From the NCBI GenBank assembly GCA_019314085.1, contig JAFCZZ010000139.1:1-5641 (forward strand): 5,641 nucleotides of DNA, given 5' to 3'. Under the pieces are notes generated by a model, which did not search any database, was not told the DNA's origin, and was given only the letters and a program-made list of their open reading frames with translations. Shown here piece by piece: positions 5,293-5,641 of the stretch (position 1 is its first letter; every line of letters starts with the position of its first letter). This DNA comes from Deltaproteobacteria bacterium. Its GTDB lineage: Bacteria; Desulfobacterota; Syntrophia; Syntrophales; UBA2210. The translations under genes were made by a program, and so were the position numbers.

Positions 5293-5318
5293 GGACGGAT
5301 TTTCTTGACATGTCGGGG
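5279..5318. repeat. Near-perfect 15-bp inverted repeat holding two outward -35 boxes
   Basis: CCCCGACGTGTCAAG (5279-5293) and CTTGACATGTCGGGG (5304-5318) are complementary at 14 of 15 positions around a 10-bp centre; the exception would be a G-U wobble in RNA. Each arm contains a perfect TTGACA facing outward, one for the Nudix gene and one for EIIA. The length of the match goes well beyond the six bases a -35 needs, so it is probably a binding site for a dimeric regulator. An alternative is an intrinsic terminator for plus-strand read-through, since the T-rich TTATTTATTT follows. However, no plus-strand gene ends nearby. Confidence 0.75.
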
Positions 5319-5333
5319 TTATTTATTTACTGT
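5305..5333 (+). promoter_or_regulatory. PTS EIIA gene promoter
   Basis: TTGACA (5305-5310, perfect) is followed after 17 bp by TACTGT (5328-5333), which keeps the three most important -10 positions (TA...T). The spacer is T-rich. The start of transcription would fall near 5340, exactly where the leader hairpin begins, with a leader of about 47 nt. Confidence 0.5.
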
Positions 5334-5339
5334 CCGCTA

Positions 5340-5365
5340 GGAACAGGGCTGTTCCCGTGCGGGAA
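5340..5365 (+). promoter_or_regulatory. Overlapping alternative hairpins at the start of the EIIA leader
   Basis: GGAACAG (5340-5346) pairs with CTGTTCC (5349-5355). The same TTCCC (5352-5356) can instead pair with GGGAA (5361-5365) across a 4-nt loop. The two folds exclude each other. As DNA, the first is a near-palindrome located at the predicted +1, so it may be an operator instead of an RNA element. The SD (GGAGG, 5378-5382) lies outside both folds. Confidence 0.45.
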
Positions 5366-5386
5366 TAAGGTGTCTTTGGAGGGAAG

Positions 5387-5641
5387 ATGATAGGCGTACT
5401 GATTATAACTCACGGCAACTTGGGGCATGAACTGATAAAGGCCGCCGAAATGATAAAGGGGGATACCCGGGGGATTATTCCCGTCTCACTGGACGCTAAA
5501 ACGGGCGTGGACGATATAAAAAAAGAGATTACATCCGCCATAAAAAAGGCCGATTTGGGGGAAGGCGTACTCATTATGACCGACCTCTTTGGAGGTACAC
5601 CCTCAAATATCTCCCTGTCCTTTAAAAAAAAAAAAAAGGTG
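5387..5641 (+). CDS. PTS EIIA component, mannose/fructose-sorbose family (3' partial)
   Basis: The 85 visible codons start MIGVLIITHGNLGHELIKAA and include GVLIMTDLFGGTPSNISLSF, both signatures of the EIIA-Man domain. His9 in THG is the expected phospho-acceptor, corresponding to His10 of E. coli ManX. EIIA takes phosphate from HPr and, in complete systems, passes it to EIIB; in Desulfobacterota such proteins are often part of small regulatory PTS sets with HPr kinase and RapZ. Here the upstream neighbour is a divergent Nudix gene, and any EIIB, HPr or RapZ would lie beyond the window. The SD GGAGG (5378-5382) is close to the ATG. The window ends just after 14 A (5624-5637) that encode five Lys together with the following G. 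The frame stays sensible: the Val after the lysines falls where relatives have KVEVVTG. About 40-50 more residues are expected. Confidence 0.92.
   Translation, partial: MIGVLIITHGNLGHELIKAAEMIKGDTRGIIPVSLDAKTGVDDIKKEITSAIKKADLGEGVLIMTDLFGGTPSNISLSFKKKKKV

Overview
The window (about 5.6 kb, roughly 53% G+C by eye) reads as bacterial chromosome. Gene content suggests an anaerobic, fatty- or aromatic-acid-using member of the Desulfobacterota (old Deltaproteobacteria), possibly a syntroph. The clues are a free-standing mannose-family PTS EIIA of the regulatory type common in that phylum, a divergent acyl-CoA dehydrogenase and MBL-hydrolase pair, a ferritin-like diiron protein and a dodecin. This placement rests on protein resemblance from memory and is only moderately secure. 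No rRNA, tRNA, IS element, CRISPR array or phage gene is visible. Both ends cut a gene: the 5' end lacks the start of a MutY-like glycosylase and the 3' end stops inside the EIIA gene, just after a run of 14 A.

Layout. 1-734 (+): MutY-like DNA glycosylase without an iron-sulfur cluster. 804-1022 (-): dodecin. 1307-1765 (-): rubrerythrin-type diiron protein with its own promoter, an operator-like inverted repeat and a G10 tract at its ribosome binding site. 1885-1980 (-): possible 31-residue ORF just behind the next gene. 2000-2965 (-): MBL-fold hydrolase. 3244-4449 (+): acyl-CoA dehydrogenase behind a strong sigma-70-type promoter, followed by a small, very acidic unknown protein (4473-4763). 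4779-5234 (-): Nudix hydrolase. 5387-5641 (+): PTS EIIA, partial. No gene-free stretch exceeds 300 bases. The two longest, 1023-1306 and 2966-3243, hold a 3' hairpin, promoter candidates and small inverted repeats.

How the genes may work together. The dehydrogenase and the acidic protein look like one operon, and the divergent MBL hydrolase may share its control region. Dodecin, the diiron protein, the MutY-like enzyme and the Nudix hydrolase each fit flavin/oxidant handling or damage clean-up, but their arrangement (convergent or separately promoted) does not show a joint pathway. The best regulatory signal is at 5263-5365. There the Nudix and EIIA genes diverge from two outward-facing TTGACA boxes, one in each arm of a near-perfect 15-bp inverted repeat, and the EIIA leader then begins with two mutually exclusive hairpins. 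I found no clear new defence or biosynthetic system. The unusual points are these control regions, two mononucleotide runs (G10 and A14), the atypical MutY relative, and the acidic partner of the dehydrogenase.
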